Shown one piece after another: positions 57,821 through 64,000 of a stretch of DNA of 64,000 nucleotides. The translations under genes were made by a program, and so were the position numbers. The stretch lies in assembly GCA_964291335.2 (NCBI GenBank), contig OZ219748.1, forward strand, positions 1,488,001 through 1,552,000, given 5' to 3'. The first letter of the stretch is position 1. Every line of letters starts with the position of its first letter. This stretch comes from G964291335 sp964291335. GTDB lineage: Bacteria > Chloroflexota > Dehalococcoidia > Lucifugimonadales > UBA3495. The notes below the pieces were generated by a model. It was not told the DNA's origin and ran no database searches. It worked only from the letters and a program-made list of their open reading frames with translations.

Positions 57821-58297
57821 TCAGGGCGCAATCAGGTTCTCTGCAATGGCCCGGGCGCGGAGGTGAGCCGTCTGCTCCAGGTGGTTTTTCAGGTTAATCA
57901 AGCCTGTTTCCACCAGGCAAGACTCCACCTTTGCCGCCGCCTCTGCGTGTTCCGATTGCTCCAGCAGTTGCCCCACGCCTTCGCGTAAACGCCGCAAAGA
58001 CCAGGCCACCTGTTCGGTTACGGTCGTTACGCCGTCCGGGAAATCCACGTGGGAAGCGCCGGGCGCGCCCAGACGGTCATAGCCGCCGGTATGCCAGTGG
58101 CCCATATTGGCATGGCAGTCAAACCGCAGCACCTCTTCGTTGCCCACCGTCACGCCGATGGTAGGCCCGCCGCAGCCCCGGTCCCGAATGGTGAGCATCC
58201 GCAAGGGCCAGACATAGGCGGTAACCTGTCCATCAGCAGACAGGGGTACGTGTATTTCCTCGCCCCAATAGCGTTCTCCATTGCGCTTGGTTGCCAT
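57821..58297 (-). CDS. Small protein of unknown function with His-rich motif
   Basis: The 158-residue product is not recognised. A beta-rich N-terminal half (EIHVPLSADGQVTAYVWPL) holds CHANMGHWHTGGYD, which could bind a metal through Cys, His and Asp. The C-terminal half is helical (TTVTEQVAWSLRRLREGVGQLLEQ onward). It has no signal peptide. AAGGAGG precedes the ATG. It is convergent with the helicase gene and the two ends are only 12 bases apart. Confidence 0.65.
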   Translation of the reverse strand: MATKRNGERYWGEEIHVPLSADGQVTAYVWPLRMLTIRDRGCGGPTIGVTVGNEEVLRFDCHANMGHWHTGGYDRLGAPGASHVDFPDGVTTVTEQVAWSLRRLREGVGQLLEQSEHAEAAAKVESCLVETGLINLKNHLEQTAHLRARAIAENLIAP

Positions 58298-58358
58298 CGC
58301 TTAACCTCCTTGAATTGGCAGCGCCTGGGAAGGACGGCGCTTCGCAGAATCTGCCTGG

Positions 58359-58820
58359 TCAGTCCGGCTGCGCCGCCGCTTGCAGCTGCGCCAGGTCGAT
58401 TTTGCCCATTTTCAGCAGGGCGTCCATCACCCGGGAGCCGCCCTGTTCCAACAGCTGGCCCAACGCCTCGGGTGCCACCTGCCAGGAAACGCCGAACCGG
58501 TCGCGCAACCAGCCGCACTGCTCGGCGGCGCCGCCCTCAGACAGCTTGCGCCAGTAGTAATCCACCTCTTCCTGGTCGGCGCAGTGGACTACAAAGGAAA
58601 TGGCCGGGGAAAACCGGAACATTGGCCCGCCATCCAGGGCGGTAAAACGCTGCCCGTTCAGGCTGAACTCTACCAAAACGCTGCCCTCGGCCGGCCCGTC
58701 GGTTAATTCTTCCACCGACAGGATCCGGGAATCGGGAAAGGTGGCAACATAAAAACCGGCTGCTTCCGCGGCTTGGCCGTCGAACCAGAGAAAGGGGGAA
58801 ATCAGCTGCGTATCGGCCAT
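58359..58820 (-). CDS. PhnB-like VOC protein (3-demethylubiquinone methyltransferase-like fold)
   Basis: ATG at 58820 gives 153 residues, the normal size. Typical signs are ISPFLWFDGQAAEAAGFYVATFPDSRI, VEFSLNGQRFTALDGGP, AISFVVHC and GWLRDRFGVSWQVAPEAL. These place it in the PhnB/UPF type of VOC proteins rather than true methyltransferases. No enzymatic role is established for most. It follows the small His-motif gene on the same strand. Confidence 0.86.
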   Translation of the reverse strand: MADTQLISPFLWFDGQAAEAAGFYVATFPDSRILSVEELTDGPAEGSVLVEFSLNGQRFTALDGGPMFRFSPAISFVVHCADQEEVDYYWRKLSEGGAAEQCGWLRDRFGVSWQVAPEALGQLLEQGGSRVMDALLKMGKIDLAQLQAAAQPD

Positions 58821-59092
58821 TTCGAATCCCAATGTCTGAATTGGCGCAGGGGAAATATACCCCAAATATGCCGAGGTGTCTATGTCCTGACTGGCGAGGC
58901 AGCCCATTTCATTGTTTCCTGGTTTTGATGGAACAGCGCTGCTTCGCCACTCCGCCGGCTGCCGCACAACCCTTCAGCCGTCAACTCCACTCGCACCGAC
59001 CGGCCCGTTTCCATACATAATACAGCGTCAATCGGCTGCCGTAAAAGGGGTATTCCCGGCATGCGTTGGTATTAAATCAGGCCCAACCGCCG

Positions 59093-59359
59093 TCAGACCA
59101 ACGCAACCGAACCCTCCAGCATCCGCCAGCTCTTGCTGTACCCTTTCGTCCTCCGATGCAGCCGGTTCAGCTGATCCCGCAATTGCGAATGCAGGCCTCC
59201 GTTCCGGTTCACCGCGCCCCCTTTGCCTGCCGGGAGCCGATTCGCCGGCGGCCAGGTATATACCCGGTAAGCGTCCGTCTGGTATGCTTCCTCCTCTGGC
59301 AGCTTACCGTACAGTCGCAGCAAGGGCGCCCCGGAACGATCCCCGGCCTCAAAACCCAC
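59093..59359 (-). pseudogene. IS1 InsB-like transposase C-terminal fragment
   Basis: The fragment contains YQTDAYRVYTW, a GKGGAVNRNG segment and LRDQLNRLHRRTKGYSKSWRM. These are the last part of the IS1 DDE transposase, with the acidic and Asn residues near TDAY and the RRT-x-x-x-SKS end. The first catalytic Asp region is not in this frame, so the enzyme is dead. Confidence 0.6.
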
Positions 59360-59547
59360 CCGCCATTGACCATCGGCTTCCTCTACTATTACTATCGCCG
59401 TCCAGAGCCGGACCTCCCGGCGTTTCCGCCGCCGCCGGGCTTTCTGGCTACGATTGTCTATAACCGGCAGTGATGACCCTGGGCCGGGACTGACCGTGTG
59501 GCCGCTTCCGCCGCCGCTTCAGCAACCCCCGGGTCTGACCGACTTTT

Positions 59548-59817
59548 TTAAGCCAGGAATAGACGGTTCCTTCCTGCTTCCGGGATGCCCAGGGGCCGGC
59601 TGCCGGCGGCCGGGCTGCTGGCAGCAGCGTACAGCGCTACGGCCTGGGCCTTGAGCTGCTCCGGCTGGTGGGGACGCCCGGTTCCCGGGACGAAGTGGTA
59701 GCGGCACTGGCCGCAGCGGCAGGTCTGCCGGCCGCGGGAGTGGCCGTATTTAGGGAGCCGGTTGGCGCCGCAGCGGGAGCATTGCGTTCCGTCCCGGTAT
59801 GCTTCAGGTTGGGCCAT
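59548..59817 (-). pseudogene. IS1 InsA-like zinc-ribbon fragment
   Basis: An 89-residue frame from ATG 59817 has Cys13, Cys16, Cys35 and Cys38 in a CSRCGANRLPKYG / CRCGQCRYHF zinc ribbon, followed by a Pro/Ala-rich helix region. This is the DNA-binding N-terminal part of IS1-type transposases. It runs out of frame before the catalytic domain. Confidence 0.6.
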
Positions 59818-60006
59818 ATTGCAGCCTCCCGGCAGTCTGATTTTGCGGAAAGCCCTGTTTATACATTTATGCCAACGCATACCGGGCATGCCTTTGCGTC
59901 ATTCTTCTTTTCCTGCCATTGGTTGTCTTGTATAATTGGGCTGTTGGCAGAAAATACAGCGCAACGGCCCGGGTTCAGAAAACCCCAGGGTATTGGGGAG
60001 GGGACT

Positions 60007-60420
60007 GTGCCGGAAAAATACCAGAACGAGATTGAAGAAATTCTGAAGGGTATTGAGGAAGCGGGAAAGCCGGTTCCACCGCCAGCGCGCGCGAACCAGC
60101 CTCCACCGGAAGACCGGCCCGGGCCGACCGTCCAGCAGCGGGGAGTCGTCCCGTCAAGGACGGCTTTACGCTGGCAGTCGGTTACGCCGGGCCGGGTAGC
60201 GTTGGCCGGTCTGGCGATGCTGGCGCTGGGTTTGCTGCTTTACTCCATGGGCTGGGGAAGCTGGCTGATTTGGGTCGGGCTGCTGGGCCTGGCAGCGGCC
60301 TACCTGCTCTTCTTCGTCCGCCCCCGGCCCCAGAACCGGGAAAAACGCTGGCGCGGCCGCCCGGTGGAATCGGCAGGCCCGTCCCTGCTGCAAAGGTTGA
60401 GGCAGTGGATTAAGGAGTGA
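60007..60420 (+). CDS. Small membrane protein of unknown function
   Basis: GTG at 60007 follows GGGGAGGGG. The 137-residue product has an acidic N-terminal helix, a Pro-rich stretch (about 25-50), two membrane helices (about 65-85 and 88-106) with only a short Trp/Gly turn between them, and a basic C-terminal tail. Both ends should be cytoplasmic. A perfect TATAAT at 59931-59936 upstream could be its -10. The family is not recognised. Confidence 0.6.
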   Translation: MPEKYQNEIEEILKGIEEAGKPVPPPARANQPPPEDRPGPTVQQRGVVPSRTALRWQSVTPGRVALAGLAMLALGLLLYSMGWGSWLIWVGLLGLAAAYLLFFVRPRPQNREKRWRGRPVESAGPSLLQRLRQWIKE

Positions 60421-60444
60421 AGCCGGCCCGACATCGGCGGCCCA

Positions 60445-60939
60445 TTACCCCGGCTCTGCTGCCGGCAAACAACCCTGAATAACGTTAGCCGGCAAACCGT
60501 CCATAAGCAGCCGAACCAGGCGCGCCAAACCTTCCGGGCGGTCAAGGTAAACCAGGTGCGCAATGCAGCGGCAGTCGGAGGCGCCAAAGCCCGGCGCAAC
60601 TACCATTGCCCCCTGCCGCAGCGCCTCTTGCGCCCAGTCGCACTCCCGACGTACGCCGTCGCCCACCCACCAGACCCGATTCACCCGGCTGGCCGTTGTC
60701 AGATAGTCCACGTGCCAGTGGCGGCGCTTGTCCTGCCGCAGGTGGCGCTGCACCCGGGCGGCCAAACCGTTCAAGGCGCTGCCAAAGTAAAGGTAATGGC
60801 CGGGCGGGAAGGCAAATTCCCCCAGCCGGCCAACCGACCGGCGGAGCTCGGCCTCCAGCTGCAGGGCCAGCAGGTAGCTGCCCCGCAAGCCCTGGGGCAG
60901 GGCCCGGCTGCTGGCGGTATTTTGATTTTGACTGCCCAA
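60445..60939 (-). CDS. GIY-YIG-like DUF123-family protein
   Basis: This 164-residue protein belongs to the DUF123 branch of the GIY-YIG superfamily: GSYLLALQLEAE as the first strand, HYLYFGSALNGLAARVQRHLR as the YIG-like segment with a catalytic-type Arg, HWHVDYLTT, CDWAQEAL and the end GFGASDCRCIAHLVYL. Members are small, sometimes fused to endonuclease III. A nuclease role is possible but unproven. It is a single gene. Confidence 0.85.
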   Translation of the reverse strand: MGSQNQNTASSRALPQGLRGSYLLALQLEAELRRSVGRLGEFAFPPGHYLYFGSALNGLAARVQRHLRQDKRRHWHVDYLTTASRVNRVWWVGDGVRRECDWAQEALRQGAMVVAPGFGASDCRCIAHLVYLDRPEGLARLVRLLMDGLPANVIQGCLPAAEPG

Positions 60940-60978
60940 CGCTCTGGTATAACCCCGGTTCTCTGAAGCGCAAACCCC

Positions 60979-61015
60979 GTAGTCAGCCGGCCACGGCCTG
61001 CCGGAACTGCTCGAT
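60979..61015. repeat. 37-bp direct repeat, copy 1
   Basis: The 37 bases match 61052-61088 with one mismatch. The second copy covers the last codons of the LLM gene, so this copy looks like a duplicated gene end left behind. Confidence 0.75.
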
Positions 61016-61051
61016 CTCTCAAAAATCGCTATTCGTATAGTGGCAAACTGG

Positions 61052-61088
61052 GTAGTCAGCCGGCCACTGCCTGCCGGAACTGCTCGAT
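61052..61088. repeat. 37-bp direct repeat, copy 2 (3' end of LLM gene)
   Basis: This copy includes the stop codon and the final codons (EQFRQAVAG) of the flavin oxidoreductase gene. The copy at 60979-61015 is 73 bases away. Confidence 0.75.
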
Positions 61089-61922
61089 GGCTTTGATATG
61101 GGCCTCGGGGTTAGGCCGGCCGGCGCGCATGGTGTTGACCGACAGGTGGGTAGCGCCGGCTTCCGACCAGGCAGCAGCGGCGCGGTTCCAGGAATCGGGG
61201 TCGCCGTCGGCGATGTTCAGCCGCCCCTCAATGCCAATCCGGGCCGGGTCGCGGCCGGCCCGGCGCGCCGCCTCACGCATCCGGGCAATTCGCTCCTGAC
61301 CGGCGCTGTCGGGCTGAAACTGGGGAAACCAGCCATCGCCCAGCCGTCCGATACGTTCAATAACCCGGTCGGCGCCCCCGCCGAACCAGACCGGAATGGG
61401 CCGCTGCACCGGCAAGGGGTTGATGCCGGCGTGGGTAACCTGGTGGTAGCGGCCCTTGAAGTTAACTACCTCCTGAGTCCACAGAGCGCGCAGCAGCGCA
61501 ATCTGCTCTTCACAGCGGCGGCCCCGATTGTGGAAGTTCTCGCCCAGCGCCTCGTACTCCACGTCGTTCCAGCCCACGCCGATGCCCAAACGCAGCCGGC
61601 CGCCGGTCAGCACGTCCACCGCCGCCGCCTGCTTGGCGGCCAGGGCCGTCTGCCGCTGGGGCAGGATGAGAATGCCGGTAGTCAGCTGAATTTTTTCAGT
61701 GAGGCCGGCCAGATAGCCAAACAGGACGAAGGGTTCGTGAAAGCTGTCGGTATGGCGGTACGGGCGGTTCCATTCCTCTCTTTTGCTGGCATCGGCGCCC
61801 AGCACGTGGTCAAACACCAGCAGATGCTCATAGCCCAGCGCCTCGGCGGCCTGGGCGTAGTCGCGCACGGCGATGGGGTCGGCTCCGATTTCGGTCTGGG
61901 GGAAAACTGCGCCCAGCTGCAT
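61056..61922 (-). CDS. LLM-class (F420-type) flavin-dependent oxidoreductase
   Basis: ATG at 61922 follows GAGGAGG, giving 288 residues. The luciferase-like barrel is indicated by MQLGAVFPQTEIGADP, YEHLLVFDHVLG, TGILILPQRQTALAAKQAAAVDVLTGGRLRLGIGVGWN and PIPVWFGG. The FDHVLG/TGILILPQR pattern is typical of F420-dependent members. The substrate is unknown. It is divergent from the LLM gene at 62090, and the two could be co-regulated from the 170-base gap. Confidence 0.87.
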   Translation of the reverse strand: MQLGAVFPQTEIGADPIAVRDYAQAAEALGYEHLLVFDHVLGADASKREEWNRPYRHTDSFHEPFVLFGYLAGLTEKIQLTTGILILPQRQTALAAKQAAAVDVLTGGRLRLGIGVGWNDVEYEALGENFHNRGRRCEEQIALLRALWTQEVVNFKGRYHQVTHAGINPLPVQRPIPVWFGGGADRVIERIGRLGDGWFPQFQPDSAGQERIARMREAARRAGRDPARIGIEGRLNIADGDPDSWNRAAAAWSEAGATHLSVNTMRAGRPNPEAHIKAIEQFRQAVAG

Positions 61923-62019
61923 GGCTGCGCCTCCTCTTTTTGAGCCTATTTTACACCATTGCCGGCCGGCTTTAACCACAGCGGCCGGCCCGGGCCGGGG
62001 CCACCGGCAAGAAATCCGG

Positions 62020-62048
62020 TTGACTTTCCGGCAGTTACGGCCTGAAAA
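62020..62048 (+). promoter_or_regulatory. Possible promoter TTGACT-N17-TGAAAA
   Basis: A good -35 (TTGACT at 62020) has a poor -10 (TGAAAA at 62043) at the correct spacing, 42 bases before the gene at 62090. Confidence 0.3.
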
Positions 62049-62089
62049 TGCCTGGTATCAACTTCCCGAAGTCGGAGGAAAGACGCGCT

Positions 62090-63097
62090 ATGAAATTGGG
62101 CTTCTTCGTAACCAACCAGTACCTGCCCGGAGAATCCATGCCCGACAAAATCCGGGAAAGCGCCGAACAGGTTCGGGCCGCCCGGGCGGCCGGCTTCGAC
62201 CTGATTTGCACCGGCCAGCATTACCTGTCCACACCCTACCAGATGAGCGCCAGCTTTCCCCTGCTGGCGCGGCTGGCGGCGGAGGCCGGGGAGATGGCAG
62301 TGGCCGCTACCGTGTCGCTGGTGCCGCTGCATAACCCGGTGGAGCTGGCGGAAAGCGTTGCTACGATGGATGCTATCTGCAACGGCCGGTTTATTTTCGG
62401 CGTGGGCCTGGGCTACCGGGAGGAGGAGTATGCCGCTTTCGGCATTAAGCGGGGGGAACGGGCGCCGCGTCTGCGCGAGGCGCTGGAGGTGATGCGGCAG
62501 CTGTGGACGCAGGAAGAGGTGGCGTTTCAAGGCAAGTATTACCAGGTTCCCCCCATTGCGCCGGCTACCCGTCCGGTGCAGCAGCCCCACCCGCCCATCT
62601 GGGTGGCGGCCAACAATGACCGGGCCATCCGGCGGGCGGCGCGCTGGGGCTACCCCTGGCTGATTAACCCTCACGCCACGCTGGAGATGGTAGCCAATCA
62701 GTGGCAGGGCTGGCGGGAAGAGTTGCAGCAGGCGGGGCAGCCCATGCCGCCCGCGCTGCCGATGATGCGGGAACTGTACGTGGCCCAGGACCGGGAAACC
62801 GCTTATCGGGAAAGCGAGCCTTACCTGGCGCCCAAGTATGCCGCCTACGCTGCCTGGGGGCAGGACAAGGCCCTGCCCGGTGAAGAGAGCTTTGCCGTCC
62901 CCTACCGGGAACTGGCCCGCAGCCGCTTTCTGCTGGGTTCCCCCGAAGACGTGGCCGAAGAAATCCGCCGCTGTCAGCAGAAACTGGGGGTCAATTACCT
63001 GATTTGCCGAATGCAATGGCCGGGAATGCCCCAGGAAGCCGCCCTGCGGCAAATTGAGTTGCTGGGCCGGGAGGTGATACCACGGGTTAAGGATTAA
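62090..63097 (+). CDS. LLM-class flavin-dependent oxidoreductase (bacterial luciferase-like)
   Basis: ATG at 62090 follows GGAGGAAAG. The 335-residue product is a luciferase-like TIM barrel: MKLGFFVTNQYLPG, CTGQHYLSTPYQ, VPLHNPVELAESVATMDAICNGRF, LGYREEEYAAFG and QQPHPPIWVAANN. It is the closest paralogue in the window of the protein at 5670, including the shared YAAYAxWGQDKA motif, and both differ from the F420-type protein at 61056. A monooxygenase acting on a small organic compound is likely. Confidence 0.86.
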   Translation: MKLGFFVTNQYLPGESMPDKIRESAEQVRAARAAGFDLICTGQHYLSTPYQMSASFPLLARLAAEAGEMAVAATVSLVPLHNPVELAESVATMDAICNGRFIFGVGLGYREEEYAAFGIKRGERAPRLREALEVMRQLWTQEEVAFQGKYYQVPPIAPATRPVQQPHPPIWVAANNDRAIRRAARWGYPWLINPHATLEMVANQWQGWREELQQAGQPMPPALPMMRELYVAQDRETAYRESEPYLAPKYAAYAAWGQDKALPGEESFAVPYRELARSRFLLGSPEDVAEEIRRCQQKLGVNYLICRMQWPGMPQEAALRQIELLGREVIPRVKD

Positions 63098-63181
63098 GAG
63101 GCTACGGCTGCTTCAGCCGGCCGGCGGGAAGGGCCGGTTTTGCCGGGCCAAAGAACCGGCGGCAAAGGCCGGCCCAGCCCT

Positions 63182-64000
63182 TCAGGCCGGCGCGCCGGCT
63201 TCCGAATGCCGGATGCTGCCATCGGAAAGGACTACCCCATCCTCACAGTAACACTCCACTCGTCCGCCCTCGAACTGTTCCTCGTAGAGCCGCGCGTACC
63301 GGCCGTTGCGGGCCAGCAGCTCCGGATGCGAGCCATGTTCCACCACCCGCCCCTGGTCGATGACGTAGATTACATCGGCGGCGATGATGGTGGAAAGCCG
63401 GTGGGCAATAGCAACGGTGGTGCGCCCCCGCAGCAGCGGTTCCAGCGCCGATTGAACGTAACGCTCGCTGACCGTATCCAGCGCCGAGGTAGCTTCGTCC
63501 AGAATCAGCAGCCGGGGCTGGTGCAGAATTACCCGGGCAATCGAGAGGCGCTGCCGTTCCCCGCCCGACAACCGGTAGCCGCGCTCGCCGACTATGGTAT
63601 CGTAGCCGTCGGGGAACTCCGTAATCCGGTCATGGATATAGGCGGCCCGGGCGGCGGCCTCTACCTCTGACTGGGCGGCCCCGGGGTTGCCGTAGAGCAG
63701 GTTTTCCCGAATGGAGGCGTGGAACAGGTAGCTTTCCTGGGCAACATACCCAATCAGGCCGGCCAGCGAGTCCAGCCGTATCTGCCGGACGTCGATGCCA
63801 TCGATGCGGATGCTGCCCTCGGTGGCGTCGTACAGCCGGGGTATCAGGTAAGAGATAGTCGTCTTGCCGGCGCCGCTGGGGCCAACGAAGGCGGCCAGCT
63901 GCCCGGCCTCGATGTGGAAACTGACGCCGTCCAGGGCCCAGCGGGTTTCGGCCGCCGCCGGCGCTGTTGCTTCCTGCTCCGGGTCGGACGGCGGCAGGGC
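63182..64000 (-). CDS. ABC exporter (MsbA/MdlB type), C-terminal ATPase part, cut by window
   Basis: The frame is open to the end of the window (273 codons including the stop); the start and the membrane domain lie beyond it. Visible parts are Walker A GPSGAGKTT, the Q-loop IGYVAQESYLFHASIRENL, the signature LSGGERQRLSIARVIL, Walker B LLILDEATSALD, the D-loop and the switch His in AIAHRLST. After about residue 245 a short Cys- and Glu-containing tail follows. This is the usual lipid, peptide or drug exporter type. The substrate is unknown. Confidence 0.9.
   Translation of the reverse strand, partial: ALPPSDPEQEATAPAAAETRWALDGVSFHIEAGQLAAFVGPSGAGKTTISYLIPRLYDATEGSIRIDGIDVRQIRLDSLAGLIGYVAQESYLFHASIRENLLYGNPGAAQSEVEAAARAAYIHDRITEFPDGYDTIVGERGYRLSGGERQRLSIARVILHQPRLLILDEATSALDTVSERYVQSALEPLLRGRTTVAIAHRLSTIIAADVIYVIDQGRVVEHGSHPELLARNGRYARLYEEQFEGGRVECYCEDGVVLSDGSIRHSEAGAPA

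Larger units (their letters stand above)
59049..59892 (-). mobile_element. Decayed IS1-family insertion sequence (copy B)
   Basis: This is an 844-bp element with imperfect 28-29-bp terminal inverted repeats at 59049-59077 and 59865-59892 (core ATGCGTTGG(C/T)AT). On the minus strand an InsA-type zinc ribbon comes first, and an InsB-type C-terminal region after it. The frame is broken between them, so no active transposase is predicted. It is the longer relative of the deleted copy at 9135-9671. No target-site duplication was recognised. Confidence 0.75.

Noticed and set aside
58821..59048. Short frames between the VOC gene and IS copy B
   Set aside because: None has a ribosome site or sensible composition; I see no gene here.

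Overview
The window is high-GC bacterial DNA that most resembles a Chloroflexota chromosome, possibly from the Dehalococcoidia/SAR202 side. This placement is inference. It rests on several luciferase-like (LLM) flavin oxidoreductases, amidohydrolases, short-chain dehydrogenases and crotonases; a periplasmic binding protein with a Val/Glu/Pro stalk; and a giant fibronectin-III surface protein with Thr/Pro/Asp linkers. No rRNA, tRNA or CRISPR array was seen. Sigma-70-type promoters are readable, and two genes share an identical TTGACA-N17-TAGGCT.

Layout. 1-8.8 kb: a trypsin-like protease (cut by the window edge), a small secreted protein, a crotonase, TlyA and a rhomboid protease, a CinA/PncC-like protein with a receiver-like partner, then a leftward set of LLM oxidoreductase, SDR, crotonase and HIT protein. 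8.8-11.3 kb: a gene remnant, a shrunken IS1-family relic, ribosomal protein L25 and a DUF3800-like protein. 11.4-15.1 kb: a phosphonate/selenate-type ABC importer. 15.4-21.1 kb: a complete branched-chain-amino-acid-type (Liv) importer. 21.4-26 kb: a PhoB/PhoR-like two-component pair, an aquaporin-family channel and PstS, with TTAAC-type Pho-box arrays before the regulator and before pstS. 26-29.9 kb: a DUF1800-DUF1501-NHL cassette. 30-38.8 kb: one 2,942-residue surface protein preceded by a 28-base G run. 39-43 kb: amidohydrolases, a VOC protein and an SDR. 43.3-45.8 kb: an AT-richer GHKL ATPase gene that looks acquired. 45.8-50.1 kb: a sodium:solute symporter, an unknown multidomain protein and an AAC(2')-like acetyltransferase. 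50.2-54.2 kb: a second DUF1800-DUF1501-NHL cassette. 54.4-64 kb: an ACMSD-like amidohydrolase, an MrfA/YprA-like helicase, small proteins, a second IS1 relic, a DUF123 GIY-YIG protein, two LLM oxidoreductases and the end of an ABC exporter.

The best candidates for an undescribed system are the twice-present DUF1800-DUF1501-NHL cassette and the solitary transferred GHKL ATPase. Each cassette has its own promoter and a perfect intercistronic hairpin before the NHL gene, and its DUF1501 and DUF1800 proteins lack the export signals usual in those families. A second theme is enzyme-family members with altered active sites: the two crotonases, the CinA-like protein, the DUF3800-like protein and one SDR.
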